A DNA stretch of 64,000 nucleotides from Rheinheimera aquimaris (GTDB lineage Bacteria; Pseudomonadota; Gammaproteobacteria; Enterobacterales; Alteromonadaceae), in the NCBI RefSeq assembly GCF_020531985.1, contig NZ_JAJAVQ010000001.1:1008846-1072845 (forward strand), in the 5' to 3' direction. The stretch's first letter is position 1, and each line of letters begins with the position of its first letter. The notes under the pieces were generated by a model. That model worked only from the letters and a program-made list of their open reading frames with translations. It was not told where the DNA came from and ran no database searches. Positions 54,220 to 64,000 of the stretch are shown in pieces. A program made the translations under genes and the position numbers.

Positions 54220-55298
54220 CACAGATCCAGCAAATACAGCAACTGTAGTAGAGAGCCCTTTCTGATAGCAGCCTTAGCTTGTGCCTGAACTTTAGGCTTT
54301 GCATGAAATGCAACTCCCAACGCGGCAGCATTTAACATAGGAATATCGTTAGCGCCATCACCAATAGCGACGGTTTGCGTTGACGGGATAGCATGCTGCT
54401 CTGCCAATAGCCTAACCACCTCTGCTTTTGTCGTCGCATCCACAATATCGCCCAGCACTTTGCCGGTCAGTTTACCGTCTTGAATTTCCAGCACATTGGC
54501 AAACGTTGCGGTTAAGCCAAGCCGCTGCTTTAACGCATCGGTGAAGAATGTAAAACCACCTGAAGCGATGGCAACTTTCCAATGCTGCTGCTGTAAATAC
54601 GCAACCAGGTCAGTTAAACCCGGCATTAACGGAACTTCTGCAAGCACCTGGTGTAACACTGATTCCGGCGCACCTCGCAAAGCCGCAACACGGGCAACCA
54701 GACTTTGGGCAAAATCCAGCTCGCCATTCATGGCCCGGGCAGTGACCGCCGCAACCTGCTCGCCTACACCAGCTAATGTAGCAATCTCATCGATACATTC
54801 GATCTGGATTGCCGTTGAGTCCATATCCATTACCAGCATACCTGGCTCAGTCAACCTGGGTCTGGCGGGTAAATACACCAACTCAATGCCGGCTTGCTGC
54901 GCCACATCACTTAGCGCCTGCAACGCACTGGCCGTTAATGCCTGAGCTAGAGACAGCTCGACAGCCCCGGCAAGCATTGGATGCGGCCGGTAAACGCGAC
55001 AATACATTGACCTGGTGAAACCAAGCACTGCTAATACCGCTTTTACTGCAAGCCAATTTAGTTCTTCGCCAAATAAGCGTAAAACAGCGACCGGGGGTTG
55101 GATAACAATGTCAAACCCATCAGAGCCTGGCAAAGCCAACGCATGGTTACTTTGCAAATATAAAGTGTCCTGATGCAGATGCACGGCATAACAGTCAGTT
55201 GTATTTAACCAGGCTAAAGGCGAATCGCTAAGGAGCGGCTGGTTGGAAAGCTGATAGAAAAACGACACAGGAGTACCTATACTTGGCAACGCCGTCAT
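54219..55298 (-). CDS. serB: Phosphoserine phosphatase
   Basis: Last step of serine synthesis. 359 residues: an N-terminal region of about 150 residues with ACT-like character, then the HAD phosphatase with nucleophile in VMDMDSTAI, ASGGFTFF, and GDGANDIPML. Divergent from smp, as in E. coli. Confidence 0.96.
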   Translation of the reverse strand: MTALPSIGTPVSFFYQLSNQPLLSDSPLAWLNTTDCYAVHLHQDTLYLQSNHALALPGSDGFDIVIQPPVAVLRLFGEELNWLAVKAVLAVLGFTRSMYCRVYRPHPMLAGAVELSLAQALTASALQALSDVAQQAGIELVYLPARPRLTEPGMLVMDMDSTAIQIECIDEIATLAGVGEQVAAVTARAMNGELDFAQSLVARVAALRGAPESVLHQVLAEVPLMPGLTDLVAYLQQQHWKVAIASGGFTFFTDALKQRLGLTATFANVLEIQDGKLTGKVLGDIVDATTKAEVVRLLAEQHAIPSTQTVAIGDGANDIPMLNAAALGVAFHAKPKVQAQAKAAIRKGSLLQLLYLLDL

Positions 55299-55370
55299 GG
55301 CATGCTACACAAACTGATTACGCTGTTTCGTTATTCCAACGAATAGGATCTGTCAGCGCTTACGGAATTT

Positions 55371-55964
55371 ATGCAAAACGATATCGCAATACCCAGCACT
55401 ACATCAAGCACTATTAAACTGCTACAAATTGCTGTCGCCGTGGCAGGGATCTGGCTGTTACTGCACTTGTGGGTGTTAACTCAGCAGAAAGGCCAGTACT
55501 TGCTACAACAACAAAGCAGCCAGCTAATGCGCGAAACGCTGACCGCCTTATCGCATACCGCAGCCTATTTAATTGAACATGACCAGTTGGCTGGCTTGGA
55601 ACAGTTAACGCAGCATATCGCAGACAGCCCTTATCTATATGATGTTGTAGTATATGACGCCAATGGTGTGCGGATGAGCTGGACAGAAAACAGTGCTCCG
55701 GCGCGCTTGTTATACGGCCCAACACAGGCCGAGCAATTAGTGGCCATGGTGCAACCCATTACGAAAGAGCAGCAGCTACTGGGTTATATTAAGCTGAGCC
55801 TGCGTCAGGACATTTCACTTAATCAGATAAGCACCTCATGGCAGCATATGATGCAGCAGTTGCTGGGGATGCTGATCCTTGCGGGTATAGTTGGCTTTAT
55901 GTTACGCCGCGGCTTCTCAAGATTTTCACGTCATTCATTTCGCCTGCGTCGCATCAAGCCTTAA
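55371..55964 (+). CDS. Smp/YtjB-family membrane protein
   Basis: A 197-residue inner-membrane protein: helix at 17-37, a periplasmic part of about 115 residues (YLYDVVVYDANGVRMSW resembles a small PAS/cache strand pair), second helix near 160-175, and a short basic cytoplasmic end. Its place divergent from serB is that of E. coli smp (ytjB). Function poorly known. Its 3' end overlaps the convergent tatD-like gene by 30 bp. Confidence 0.75.
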   Translation: MQNDIAIPSTTSSTIKLLQIAVAVAGIWLLLHLWVLTQQKGQYLLQQQSSQLMRETLTALSHTAAYLIEHDQLAGLEQLTQHIADSPYLYDVVVYDANGVRMSWTENSAPARLLYGPTQAEQLVAMVQPITKEQQLLGYIKLSLRQDISLNQISTSWQHMMQQLLGMLILAGIVGFMLRRGFSRFSRHSFRLRRIKP

Positions 55965-56759
55965 CACTTCATGCGTGTTGCGCCATAGCTGCTGAGCGAC
56001 TTGTTGCGGTGGTTCAGGCCTTAACTGACAAAAGCGCTCAAATACCAATGCCAGTTTGGCCGGAGTATTTACTTGCCCCTGGTAACCGGCAAGCGGCATC
56101 GACGGCGCATCCGTCTCCAGTACAAAACTTTCTAATGGCAGCTTCTGCACGGTTCGGTGTGTTTTCTCTGCGCGTTCATAAGTTATAGTGCCACCAATAC
56201 CCAACTTAAAGCCAAGGTCAATAAAGGCCTTTGCCTGCTGCTGGCTGCCGGAAAAGGCATGCAAAATACCGCCCTCAGCAAACTGCTGCTGTTTAAGCTC
56301 TGCCAAAAGCTGTGGCTGACTTTTCCGATGATGCATAATAACGGGCTTGTGGTATTTGCTGGCAAGTTTAAGCTGCTGGCTAAACAGCATTGCCTGAGCA
56401 TCAAAGCTGTCGGCGTCTAACGCGAAATCCAGACCAATCTCACCTACTGCTGTTATCTGCGGGCTATGCTTTGCCAGCAATGCATCAAGCTCATTCAGCG
56501 CATCAGGCGCAGCTTTTGTTGCCCACCACGGATGTATGCCCAAGGCGATATGCCAGTATGAATGTTGTTGGTGTAAGTGCAGCAGGTTAAGCCATGCAGC
56601 TTGCTCTACTGCAGGAATGAGCAGCTTTTCGACGCCTGCCTGATGTGCATCACGCCAGTGTATCGTTTGTTCAGGGGCAAGTTCAGGTAAATCCAGATGG
56701 CAATGGCTATCAAACAACCGCAGGCGGCTGCTATCTGTGTGCTGCCCGGTTAGGGGCAT
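55935..56759 (-). CDS. TatD-family metal-dependent hydrolase (YjjV-like)
   Basis: A TIM-barrel DNase-like enzyme of 274 residues. Metal ligands are visible: HCHLD, GEIGLD, MHHRKS, LHAFSG and ETDAPSMPL. Of the three E. coli paralogues the context and length resemble YjjV most. Its ATG lies inside the end of pdxH (10-bp overlap), so the two are co-translated. Confidence 0.88.
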   Translation of the reverse strand: MPLTGQHTDSSRLRLFDSHCHLDLPELAPEQTIHWRDAHQAGVEKLLIPAVEQAAWLNLLHLHQQHSYWHIALGIHPWWATKAAPDALNELDALLAKHSPQITAVGEIGLDFALDADSFDAQAMLFSQQLKLASKYHKPVIMHHRKSQPQLLAELKQQQFAEGGILHAFSGSQQQAKAFIDLGFKLGIGGTITYERAEKTHRTVQKLPLESFVLETDAPSMPLAGYQGQVNTPAKLALVFERFCQLRPEPPQQVAQQLWRNTHEVLRLDATQAK

Positions 56760-57388
56760 AACCGTTCGATACTCCAGCTGTTATCGCTTTGCCTGTTGTA
56801 CATAAACCGGTCGTGTAAACGGTGCTCGCCGCCTTGCCAGAACTCGATTTTATGTGGTCGCACCAAAAAACCACCCCAGAATGAAGGCAGTGGTATTTCA
56901 CCATGTTCAAACTTATGTTTTATCTCGGCGAACTTTTGCATCAAAGCCTGCCGGGTTGATACCGGCCGGCTTTGCTCTGAAGCCCAGGCTGCCAACTGGC
57001 TTTCTTTTGGGCGTGACAAAAAGTACTTGGCTACCTGGCTTGAGCTGGCCCGCTCGGCCGTGCCGTAGACAATTACCTGCCGCTCCAGCGGGTGCCAGGG
57101 AAAATGCAGGCATACTTTCGGATTTGCCGACAGTTCAGTCGCCTTACGGCTGCCAAGATTAGTGTAAAAGGTAAAGCCGTCCTGATTCACATCTTTAAGT
57201 AGCACCAGACGCTGTGACGGCTGACCATGCTCGTCGACACTCGCCACACACATCGCTGTAGGATCCGGTAACTCTGCCGCGATAGCATCTTTGAGCCACA
57301 GCTCAAACTGCGCTATCGGATCGGCAGTTAATTTTTCGAACTCTAACTTGTCTTTGGTGTAGCTGCGGCGAATATCGTCGATTTTCAT
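56750..57388 (-). CDS. pdxH: Pyridoxamine 5'-phosphate oxidase
   Basis: FMN enzyme that completes PLP synthesis and salvage. 212 residues: RRSYTKDKL at the start, [32 protein letters not shown], and the C-terminal [12 protein letters not shown] with RLCP at the end. Three bases after argS; likely argS-pdxH-tatD operon. Confidence 0.97.
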   Translation of the reverse strand: MKIDDIRRSYTKDKLEFEKLTADPIAQFELWLKDAIAAELPDPTAMCVASVDEHGQPSQRLVLLKDVNQDGFTFYTNLGSRKATELSANPKVCLHFPWHPLERQVIVYGTAERASSSQVAKYFLSRPKESQLAAWASEQSRPVSTRQALMQKFAEIKHKFEHGEIPLPSFWGGFLVRPHKIEFWQGGEHRLHDRFMYNRQSDNSWSIERLCP

Positions 57389-57391
57389 AGC

Positions 57392-59131
57392 TTACATACG
57401 CTCCATAACCTCAATACCCAGTAAATCCAGGCCTTGCTTTAACAGCTTAGAGGTAAAAATACTTAGCATTAAACGGCTGTCTCGCTGCGCTGGTTCAACA
57501 CCGTCTTTAAGTATTGGGCAAGCTTCGTAAAATGCCATATATAAACTGGCCAGCTCATACAGGTAATTACACAACAGGTTAGGCTGTGCATCTTTCATTA
57601 CCTGCTGTATCGCCTCTTCAAAGCGCAACAATTTAACGGCTAATTGCTTTTCCTGCTCTTGCGCAATCACCAGCTCTGCGCTGAAACCATCGGCAATCTC
57701 AGCGCGGCGCAAAATACTGCGCACCCGGGTGTAGGCATATTGCAGGTAAGGCGCAGTCGCACCTTCAAAGCTTAACATCGCGTCCCAGCTAAAAATGTAG
57801 TCGCTGGTACGGTTTTTCGATAAATCGGCAAACTTCACCGCACCAATACCGACTTTACGTGCTACTTCTGCGATTTCATCTTCTGACAAGTCGCTGGCTT
57901 TATCCTGCACCACAGCTTTTGCTCGTACTACCGCTTCTTCCAGTAACTCTGCCAGTTTTACAGTGCCACCGGTTCGGGTTTTAAATGGTTTACCATCTTC
58001 ACCCATCATGGTGCCAAACGGGCAGTGATCATAGGTCGTTGCATCGCGCAGATAGCCTGCTTTACGTGCAACCAGCTCAACCTGTTTAAAGTGCAGCGCC
58101 TGGCGTGCATCGGTAAAGATCACAATGCGGTCGGCATTTAAGTCATGGCTACGATATTGGCAAGCGGCTAAATCGGTGGTCGAATACAGGAAACCACCAC
58201 CGGTTTTTTGCACGATAAACGGGGAAGGATTGCCTTCTTTATCAGCCAACTCTTGCAGAAATACCACCAGCGCGCCCTGATCCTCTACCGCCAGCTGACG
58301 CTGTTTTAAATCATCGACAATGCCCTGCAGCATACTGTTATAAGCACTTTCCGGCTTGATATCAGCATGGCTAAGTGTGACATTTAGCTTTTCATAGACT
58401 TCTTCACTATGTTTTACCGAGGTATCAATAAACAGCTGCCACAGTTTCTGGCAATGCGCATCGCCGCTTTGCAGCTTAACCACATAGTCACGTGACTTAT
58501 CGGCAAAGCCAGCTTCGTCGTCAAAGCGCTTTTTCGCTTCACGGTAGAAATCTTCCAGGTCGGCAAGTGCGACAGATTCCAGATCAATACCCGCCGCCAG
58601 CTTATCTTCTAAGTGCGCGATCAGCATTCCAAACTGGGTGCCCCAGTCGCCCATATGGTTCTGACGGATAACTTTATCGCCCCAGAACTCCATCGTACGC
58701 ACTACGGCATCGCCAATAATGGTCGAACGTAAATGGCCAACGTGCATCTCTTTTGCCAGGTTAGGCGCCGAGTAATCTACTACCACCGTTTGTGGCGCCG
58801 TATTCGTGCTTACGCCCAAACGGCTATCTGCAGCTGCCTGCTGCAGCTGCGCGGCCAACCACGCTTTATCCAGCGTGACATTGATAAAACCCGGGCCGGC
58901 GATTTCTGTTTTTTCGGCAATGCCTTCAAGCGCCAGTTGTTGCACCAGTTGCTCGGCTAGCTGACGCGGATTTGTCTTCATCAGCTTAGCTGCAGCCATA
59001 GCACCGTTTATCTGGTAATCACCAAACTCTGGGCGGGTACTTACCGTAACGGCAGCATTCGTATCGGCAGGTAAGCCCAAGGCGACGAACGCAGTTTGCG
59101 TTTTCTCAGTTAATAATTGCTTAATATTCAT
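57392..59131 (-). CDS. argS: Arginyl-tRNA synthetase
   Basis: Class I synthetase of 579 residues. N-terminal additional domain 1-110, HIGH-type motif HVGH in [19 protein letters not shown] in place of a standard KMSKS as usual for ArgRS, and the C-terminal anticodon domain with [24 protein letters not shown] precedes the ATG. Confidence 0.97.
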   Translation of the reverse strand: MNIKQLLTEKTQTAFVALGLPADTNAAVTVSTRPEFGDYQINGAMAAAKLMKTNPRQLAEQLVQQLALEGIAEKTEIAGPGFINVTLDKAWLAAQLQQAAADSRLGVSTNTAPQTVVVDYSAPNLAKEMHVGHLRSTIIGDAVVRTMEFWGDKVIRQNHMGDWGTQFGMLIAHLEDKLAAGIDLESVALADLEDFYREAKKRFDDEAGFADKSRDYVVKLQSGDAHCQKLWQLFIDTSVKHSEEVYEKLNVTLSHADIKPESAYNSMLQGIVDDLKQRQLAVEDQGALVVFLQELADKEGNPSPFIVQKTGGGFLYSTTDLAACQYRSHDLNADRIVIFTDARQALHFKQVELVARKAGYLRDATTYDHCPFGTMMGEDGKPFKTRTGGTVKLAELLEEAVVRAKAVVQDKASDLSEDEIAEVARKVGIGAVKFADLSKNRTSDYIFSWDAMLSFEGATAPYLQYAYTRVRSILRRAEIADGFSAELVIAQEQEKQLAVKLLRFEEAIQQVMKDAQPNLLCNYLYELASLYMAFYEACPILKDGVEPAQRDSRLMLSIFTSKLLKQGLDLLGIEVMERM

Positions 59132-59143
59132 CTGGCTTACCTG

Positions 59144-60730
59144 TTAATGTTCACGTGTCTTATGGAATTTGATTTTCGGGTAACGTTCCATGGCCAGATT
59201 CAGGTTTACCATGGTTGGTGCGATATAGGTCAGCGCATCGCCGCCGTCCAGTGCCAGATTCTGGCTGGCTTTGTTTTTAAACTCGTCCAGCGCTTTGCCA
59301 TCATCGCTGTATACCCAGCGTGCCGTCGACACGTTTACCGCTTCGTACAGCGCATCTACGTTGTATTCCGACTTTAGCCGATGCACGACCACATCAAACT
59401 GCAGTACACCAACCGCGCCAACGATAAGATCGTTGTTATCAAGCGGCCTGAACACCTGTACAGCGCCTTCTTCGGATAACTGCACCAGGCCTTTAAGCAG
59501 TTGCTTTTGCTTTAGCGGGTCGCGCAGGCGGATACGGCGGAACAGTTCCGGCGCAAAGTTTGGAATACCAGTGAACTGCATATTCTCGCCGCTGGTAAAG
59601 GTATCACCGATCTTGATGGTGCCGTGGTTATGCAAACCGATAATATCGCCCGGATAAGCTTCTTCCAGGTGCTCACGATCGCCAGCGACAAACGTCAGCG
59701 CCTGCGGAATAAGTACATCTTTACCAATGCGCACATGGCGCACTTTCATGCCTTTTTCGTACTTACCCGACACAATACGTAAAAACGCCACGCGGTCGCG
59801 GTGTTTCGGATCCATATTGGCCTGAATTTTAAACACAAAGCCGGTAAAGCCGGTTTCAGTTGGTGCCACAGTGCGGCTGTCGGTAGCGCGTGATTGTGGC
59901 GCCGGTGCCCAGGCCGTTAAGCCATCCAGCATATGATCTACACCAAAGTTACCCAACGCCGTACCGAAAAATACCGGTGTTAACTCACCTTTTAAAAACA
60001 GCTCCTGGTCAAATTCATGACTGGCACCACGCACCAGTTCCATTTCATCGCGCAGCTGCTGCGCGTAATAACCAATACGTTTATCCAGCTCAGGGTTATC
60101 AATACCCTTGATGATATCGACATCCTGAATGGTGTGGCCCATACCGGATTTATAGAAAATGACTTCGTCTCGCAGGATGTGGTAAACGCCTTTAAACTCT
60201 TTACCCGAGGCTATCGGCCAGGTAATAGGCGCACAGGCAATTTTTAGTACACTTTCAACTTCATCCAGCAAATCAATAGGATCGCGGATATCGCGGTCCA
60301 TTTTGTTCATAAAGGTGATAATTGGCGTATCACGCAGCCGGGTAACTTCCATCAGTTTAATGGTACGTTCTTCTACACCTTTAGCGCCGTCAATAACCAT
60401 CAGACACGAGTCCACAGCCGTTAGTGTGCGGTAGGTATCTTCCGAGAAGTCTTCGTGGCCAGGGGTGTCAAGCAAGTTGACCAGACAATCGGCATAAGGG
60501 AACTGCATTACCGAGGTTGTCACCGAGATGCCCCGCTCTTTTTCCATCTCCATCCAGTCTGAGGTGGCGTACTGGCCGGACTTTTTACCTTTAACGGTAC
60601 CGGCCTTTTGGATCAGTTGTCCGAATAACAAAACCTTTTCAGTAATGGTAGTTTTACCGGCGTCAGGGTGGCTGATGATCGCAAAGGTACGACGACTGTT
60701 TACTTCGGCGAGAAAATTATCTGTGCTCAT
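59144..60730 (-). CDS. prfC: Peptide chain release factor 3
   Basis: A GTPase that removes RF1/RF2 after termination. 528 residues: SHPDAGKTT (G1), [14 protein letters not shown] (G3), NKMDRD (G4), then beta-barrel domains ending FHKTREH as in E. coli. ATG 60730 with GGAT upstream; a TTG nine bases earlier also reads in frame. It follows holD-rimI on the same strand, as in E. coli apart from one missing gene. Confidence 0.97.
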   Translation of the reverse strand: MSTDNFLAEVNSRRTFAIISHPDAGKTTITEKVLLFGQLIQKAGTVKGKKSGQYATSDWMEMEKERGISVTTSVMQFPYADCLVNLLDTPGHEDFSEDTYRTLTAVDSCLMVIDGAKGVEERTIKLMEVTRLRDTPIITFMNKMDRDIRDPIDLLDEVESVLKIACAPITWPIASGKEFKGVYHILRDEVIFYKSGMGHTIQDVDIIKGIDNPELDKRIGYYAQQLRDEMELVRGASHEFDQELFLKGELTPVFFGTALGNFGVDHMLDGLTAWAPAPQSRATDSRTVAPTETGFTGFVFKIQANMDPKHRDRVAFLRIVSGKYEKGMKVRHVRIGKDVLIPQALTFVAGDREHLEEAYPGDIIGLHNHGTIKIGDTFTSGENMQFTGIPNFAPELFRRIRLRDPLKQKQLLKGLVQLSEEGAVQVFRPLDNNDLIVGAVGVLQFDVVVHRLKSEYNVDALYEAVNVSTARWVYSDDGKALDEFKNKASQNLALDGGDALTYIAPTMVNLNLAMERYPKIKFHKTREH

Positions 60731-60848
60731 AATATCCAATAATCAGTTACCGCAGGCATCCGGCTGCGGTTTAGGGATAAAACCCGGGAGTAAATAATAA
60801 TGCGCGCGATTATAACAGTTTGAACGACAGGGGCACAGAGTCGATGTG

Positions 60849-61289
60849 TTACATTACAATCGACATTAAAACGGCATCGGCTTTATTATCCGCATACACG
60901 TAATAGTTCTTGCGGATACCGGTTTTGCTAAAACCGCATTTTTCGTACAGCGCTATCGCACTGTGGTTGCTACTGCGCACTTCTAAAAAAGCCTCGGTAG
61001 CACCACGGCTGCGCCCTTCCTGTAAAAAGTGCTGCAACAAAGCTTTACCGTAACCTTTGCCTTGCATGTCTGTGGCGATACAAATATTAAACAGTTCCAG
61101 CTGCTCGAGAATAAGCTGGGCGAAGTAAAAGCCTTGGATCTGACCATTATCATCGAGCAACTTATAGCTGAAATAACTATCGGCAAAACTGCTGCTGAAC
61201 GCACTTTCCTGCCATGGATAAGGATTCGCTTGCTGCTCAATCTGCACTATACGCGCAATATCATCCGCACTTAATAACTCAATCTTCAT
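60849..61289 (-). CDS. rimI: Ribosomal protein S18 alanine N-acetyltransferase
   Basis: GNAT enzyme of 146 residues. IEQQANPYPWQESAFSSSF, acetyl-CoA loop MQGKGYGKALL, FLEVRSSNHSAIALYEKCGF, then RKNYY at the end, as in RimI. The start overlaps the holD end by 11 bp. Confidence 0.93.
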   Translation of the reverse strand: MKIELLSADDIARIVQIEQQANPYPWQESAFSSSFADSYFSYKLLDDNGQIQGFYFAQLILEQLELFNICIATDMQGKGYGKALLQHFLQEGRSRGATEAFLEVRSSNHSAIALYEKCGFSKTGIRKNYYVYADNKADAVLMSIVM

Positions 61290-61620
61290 GCAAAGCACTC
61301 AATAACCGCCATAAAGCTTTTTTGCTCTGTGCCTGCTGCAACTTTTCCAACGCCGGCGTCAACAGCTGTTTGTCATTCAGCTCTACATTGTCGCTCAGCG
61401 AATGTATTTGCCAATTAACGCTGTCAGGTAAAGCCAGCTGAATATCCTGCGCCAACGCTTGGCTCAAATCTGGCGCTGTTAATATCTGCGTGTCGGGCGA
61501 AGATTGAGTTTCAACCTGAACTTCACGGTACTGTTCAGACACAAAAGCAGCGTTAAGCTGCAGTGGCGTAATACGCAACACATCAAGAAGATTTTGCTGT
61601 GAGTAAGAGAATGTTTTCAT
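61279..61620 (-). CDS. holD: DNA polymerase III psi subunit
   Basis: 113 residues. The short QNLLDVLRITPLQL opening and the C-terminal LTPALEKLQQAQSKKALWRLL resemble HolD, which links chi to the clamp loader; the place before rimI is the same as in E. coli. Sequence similarity is low, as normal for psi. The ATG is nine bases from the tRNA-Trp 3' end without a ribosome site. The frame runs on into the tRNA, but that extension is tRNA sequence. Confidence 0.82.
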   Translation of the reverse strand: MKTFSYSQQNLLDVLRITPLQLNAAFVSEQYREVQVETQSSPDTQILTAPDLSQALAQDIQLALPDSVNWQIHSLSDNVELNDKQLLTPALEKLQQAQSKKALWRLLSALHED

Positions 61621-61629
61621 AAGAAGAAG

Positions 61630-61706
61630 TGGCAGGGGCAGAGGGATTCGAACCCCCAACCATCGGTTTTGGAGACCGCTGTTCTACCAATTGGAACTAT
61701 GCCCCT
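61630..61706 (-). tRNA. tRNA-Trp (CCA anticodon)
   Basis: 77 bases on the minus strand, with acceptor arm AGGGGCA / TGCCCCT, anticodon loop CTCCAAA, T arm with GGTTCGAATC, discriminator G and an encoded CCA end. Closely follows E. coli tRNA-Trp, with one extra D-loop base. Confidence 0.97.
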
Positions 61707-61721
61707 GTAGCTGGTCGCGCC

Positions 61722-61749
61722 ATTATACAAAAGCCGACTCAAAGGTAAA
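61722..61749 (-). promoter_or_regulatory. Promoter of tRNA-Trp
   Basis: Minus-strand TTTACC, 16 bases, TATAAT (perfect -10), then a GC-rich GGCGCGACC discriminator as in stringently controlled stable RNA promoters. The tRNA begins 16 bases after the -10. Confidence 0.75.
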
Positions 61750-61823
61750 GCAAAAAGCTGCGCTAACATATTCAACTGCATAGAAAACGAGCATCCAGTG
61801 ATACATAGCAGTTACATTAGCAT

Positions 61824-61850
61824 AAGCCCGGTAGTCTTCCTACCGGGCTT
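61824..61850. terminator. Terminator between the S9 peptidase and tRNA-Trp
   Basis: An 11-bp stem AAGCCCGGTAG / CTACCGGGCTT with a five-base loop, 8 bases after the peptidase stop. The T run is better on the plus strand (TTTTCTC) than on the minus. Confidence 0.75.
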
Positions 61851-61857
61851 TTCTCTA

Positions 61858-63906
61858 CTACTTCTTGTCTTTTTCCATTGCCGGCGTGCGATACTTTTCA
61901 AACCAATACAGAATATATGCTGTTTTGGCCATCAAATTGCTCGGGCGACTATAAATAGAATGTGACGCTTCCGGGATCCTCACCATCGCAGTATCAACAC
62001 CACGTAACTGCAATGCCTGATAAAACTGCTCTGTCTCCGATATCGGTGTCCGGTGGTCGGCTTCACCAGTCATCAGCATAGTGGGTGTTTCAACATTACC
62101 AACATAGCTAATCGGCGAATACTTTAAGTAATGCTCCGGGTTTTCCCATGGCATCGCCGGAAACCAATACTGCGTAAAATAGCTGTACATATCTGCATTC
62201 AACACAAAGCTAAACCAGTTAATAACCGGCTTAACCGAAACAGCCGCAGCGAAACGGTCTGTATGACCAACAATCCAGGCTGTTAGTGCGCCACCACCAC
62301 TGCCGCCGGTAACAAACAGTTCTTTTTCGTTGATGTAGCCTCTGGCAATAACGGCGTCAACGCCATCCATCAGGTCATTAAAGTCCTGGCTAGGGTAGTT
62401 ATGATGAATAAGATTCGCAAAGTCTTCCCCGTAGCTGGTGCTGCCACGTGGGTTAGTGTAAAGCACAACATAGCCCTGTGCTGCCATCAGCTGCAGCTCC
62501 ATCGCAAAATGAGGCCCGTATGCCGTATGAGGTCCACCATGGATCTCAAGGATAAGTGGATACTTCTTGCTTGGGTCGAACTGTGGCGGATAGATAAGCC
62601 AGCCTTGCAGTTTACGCTGGTCAACAGACGAGCTGTACCAAAACTCTTCAACCTTACCGATATCACGGGCAAATACCAGGTCGGCATTAAAATCAGTTAA
62701 TGTGTACGTTTTACCGTTTTTAATTACCGCCAACTCAGCAGGTTTTTGTGTATTCATCTGGGTATAGGCTATCAGTCCATTATCAGCTGCTGCAAACTCG
62801 CCACCGCTATAAGGCCGGCCGTAAGAACCGCCACCTATATCGCTGGTGATAACAGACCTTTTACCAGAAATATTTTGCTCGGCTAGTATCCCTTTTCCTT
62901 CACTGTCATAAGCAATATAAAGCGCTTTGTTATTAGGCAGCCATTGAAAATCGTCAATAGCCCTATCCAGATCTTCCGTCAGGTTACGGATATTACTGCC
63001 GTCAGCATTCATCACATACAAACGGCTGGCTTGATGCGATAGTTTACGATCTTCAAAACCAGTGAAAGCAATTAATTTACCATTAGGTGAAAGCTGAGGT
63101 TGGCTGTCCGGGCCGTTACGGTCAGTAAGCTGAGTTAGCTTACGATCAGCCAGCGTTAACTGGAAAATCTCGCTGTTCAAAGGATTAGACTGCCAGTCCG
63201 GGTGACGATTAGCAGAGAAGTAAATAGACTGACTGTCTCTAGCCCAACTGATGCTGCCGCCGTGATTAAAATCACCTTCGGTCAGTTGTATCGCCATACC
63301 ACCAGCTGCAGGCATGATATAAATATGCCGGTAGCCGGACTTAAGATAACCGGCACCATCAACCCGATATTGCTTGCTATCAATATATACAGCAGCTTTC
63401 GCCCAATCAGCTTTCTCCGATTTACCTGGCAGTGTAACAGGCGGTTTAACCTGTTTAGGCGTAAACATAGTGAAAGCCAGCCAATTACCATCAGGCGACC
63501 ATGTCAGATTAGCAGGGCTCTGTGTCAGCTGTCCGAGCTGCGAAGTTCGGCCGCTATCAAGCCATTTAACGTGTATCTGGCCATTTGCAATAAAAGCAAT
63601 TTGTTTATTATCCGGAGACCATTGCGGGTTGCTGGCACTGAGATCTTTATCAGTTAAAGGCTCCAGCTTTTTACCATCAGCAGAGCTTAACCATAACGTC
63701 ATACGTCGCCGGTCAGCTTGTTTATCCATCCAATTACGAACGAAAACAATCTGCTCTCCCTGACTGTCGGGCTGAGGATCTGACACGAACTCAAGCTCAA
63801 ATACATCTTCGTACTGTAGTGGCTTAGCAAAGACATTAGCACTGCAAATTGTCAGCAGCAGACTGGCTGCAAGATGAAAACGATTTGTTGATTTTATGCA
63901 AGTCAT
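61858..63906 (-). CDS. Exported S9-family serine peptidase (acylaminoacyl/dipeptidyl peptidase type)
   Basis: 682 residues with a signal peptide ending near NVFAKP. An N-terminal beta-propeller (about 30-400) of TolB-like blades with repeated SPDGN/SPDNK and NADGSN, then the alpha/beta hydrolase domain. Nucleophile Ser in TGGSGGGAL, acid Asp in TGEADHRTP, His in PEASHSIYSRP; HGGPHTAYG supplies the oxyanion. Probably periplasmic or secreted, taking peptides from short oligopeptides. The ATG at 63906 has GGAT; an ATG at 63918 adds four residues. Confidence 0.9.
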   Translation of the reverse strand: MTCIKSTNRFHLAASLLLTICSANVFAKPLQYEDVFELEFVSDPQPDSQGEQIVFVRNWMDKQADRRRMTLWLSSADGKKLEPLTDKDLSASNPQWSPDNKQIAFIANGQIHVKWLDSGRTSQLGQLTQSPANLTWSPDGNWLAFTMFTPKQVKPPVTLPGKSEKADWAKAAVYIDSKQYRVDGAGYLKSGYRHIYIMPAAGGMAIQLTEGDFNHGGSISWARDSQSIYFSANRHPDWQSNPLNSEIFQLTLADRKLTQLTDRNGPDSQPQLSPNGKLIAFTGFEDRKLSHQASRLYVMNADGSNIRNLTEDLDRAIDDFQWLPNNKALYIAYDSEGKGILAEQNISGKRSVITSDIGGGSYGRPYSGGEFAAADNGLIAYTQMNTQKPAELAVIKNGKTYTLTDFNADLVFARDIGKVEEFWYSSSVDQRKLQGWLIYPPQFDPSKKYPLILEIHGGPHTAYGPHFAMELQLMAAQGYVVLYTNPRGSTSYGEDFANLIHHNYPSQDFNDLMDGVDAVIARGYINEKELFVTGGSGGGALTAWIVGHTDRFAAAVSVKPVINWFSFVLNADMYSYFTQYWFPAMPWENPEHYLKYSPISYVGNVETPTMLMTGEADHRTPISETEQFYQALQLRGVDTAMVRIPEASHSIYSRPSNLMAKTAYILYWFEKYRTPAMEKDKK

Positions 63907-64000
63907 CTGAATATCCATTTTTGTTATAGGTGTCAGATGATACTAACTGAATTTTGTCAGCAAACGATAGGCTTGCGTCTAATTGGGAATTTAAGAAGAC

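Noticed and set aside
60749..60770. Hairpin ACCGCAG / CTGCGGT between rimI and prfC
   Set aside because: No U run on either strand and only 7 bp; not enough to call a terminator.
61621..61659. Longer holD start giving 13 extra residues
   Set aside because: The extension is translated tRNA-Trp sequence (GVRIPLPLP is a known artefact of reading a tRNA T arm).
63202..63657. 151-residue plus-strand open frame inside the S9 peptidase gene
   Set aside because: Antisense shadow of a well-supported propeller domain.
1..64000. CRISPR arrays, rRNA genes, prophage or insertion sequences
   Set aside because: Looked for regular spaced repeats, transposase or integrase motifs and rRNA signatures; none seen.

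Overview
This 64 kb window is ordinary chromosomal DNA of a gammaproteobacterium. The gene complement and order fit the Alteromonadales/Chromatiaceae group that includes Rheinheimera, Alishewanella and Arsukibacterium; that placement is inferred from gene families and order, not from a marker search. I see no phage, insertion sequence, integron or CRISPR array. The few signs of mobility or decay are a ccdAB toxin-antitoxin pair with a ccdA fragment behind it, and one palindromic intergenic repeat.

Layout. 1-10.9 kb: the end of mutH, two family-3 solute-binding proteins, a sterol-desaturase-like hydroxylase, folE, ettA, small proteins including a 50-residue gene with its own terminator, an alpha/beta hydrolase, an aspartate/aromatic aminotransferase behind a GAF protein, and yciH. 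10.9-20.1 kb: a minus-strand run of two secreted amidohydrolase-like proteins (one a two-unit fusion) and an M28 peptidase, preceded by a dCache-HAMP-PAS-GGDEF-EAL signalling protein. 20.2-23.7 kb: cytochrome c', cytochrome b561 and a penicillin-acylase family protein. 23.7-32.3 kb: aromatic amino acid synthesis. pheA sits behind a Phe-rich leader peptide and an attenuator, and aroF-tyrA sits behind TyrR-like boxes. Between them lie ccdAB, gloA2, a TPR protein, a beta-CASP hydrolase and a LOG-family protein.

32.3-38.9 kb: a J-domain protein, then rplS-trmD-rimM-rpsP, ffh, ypjD and a CNNM transporter, in the same order as in E. coli. 38.9-43.9 kb: a lipoprotein transglycosylase, gshA, an Aer-like chemoreceptor and pssA. 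44-49.3 kb: clpB (with a sigma-32-type promoter), pgeF, rluD and bamD, a block that in E. coli lies on the other side of pheA. 49.3-56 kb: radA, a large protein with two PilZ domains, an alpha/beta hydrolase coupled to serB, and smp. 56-64 kb: tatD-like, pdxH, argS, prfC, rimI, holD, tRNA-Trp and an S9 peptidase.

How it works together. The clearest regulatory logic is in the chorismate branch: the Phe arm appears to be controlled by attenuation, the Tyr arm by TyrR, and the aminotransferase at 8.4 kb could complete both. No clearly new system was found. The most unusual items are the amidohydrolase cassette with missing metal ligands, the double-PilZ protein, holD starting nine bases after tRNA-Trp, the unlisted 50-residue gene, the small secreted protein behind a sigma-54-like site, and an orphan plus-strand terminator at 39.6 kb.
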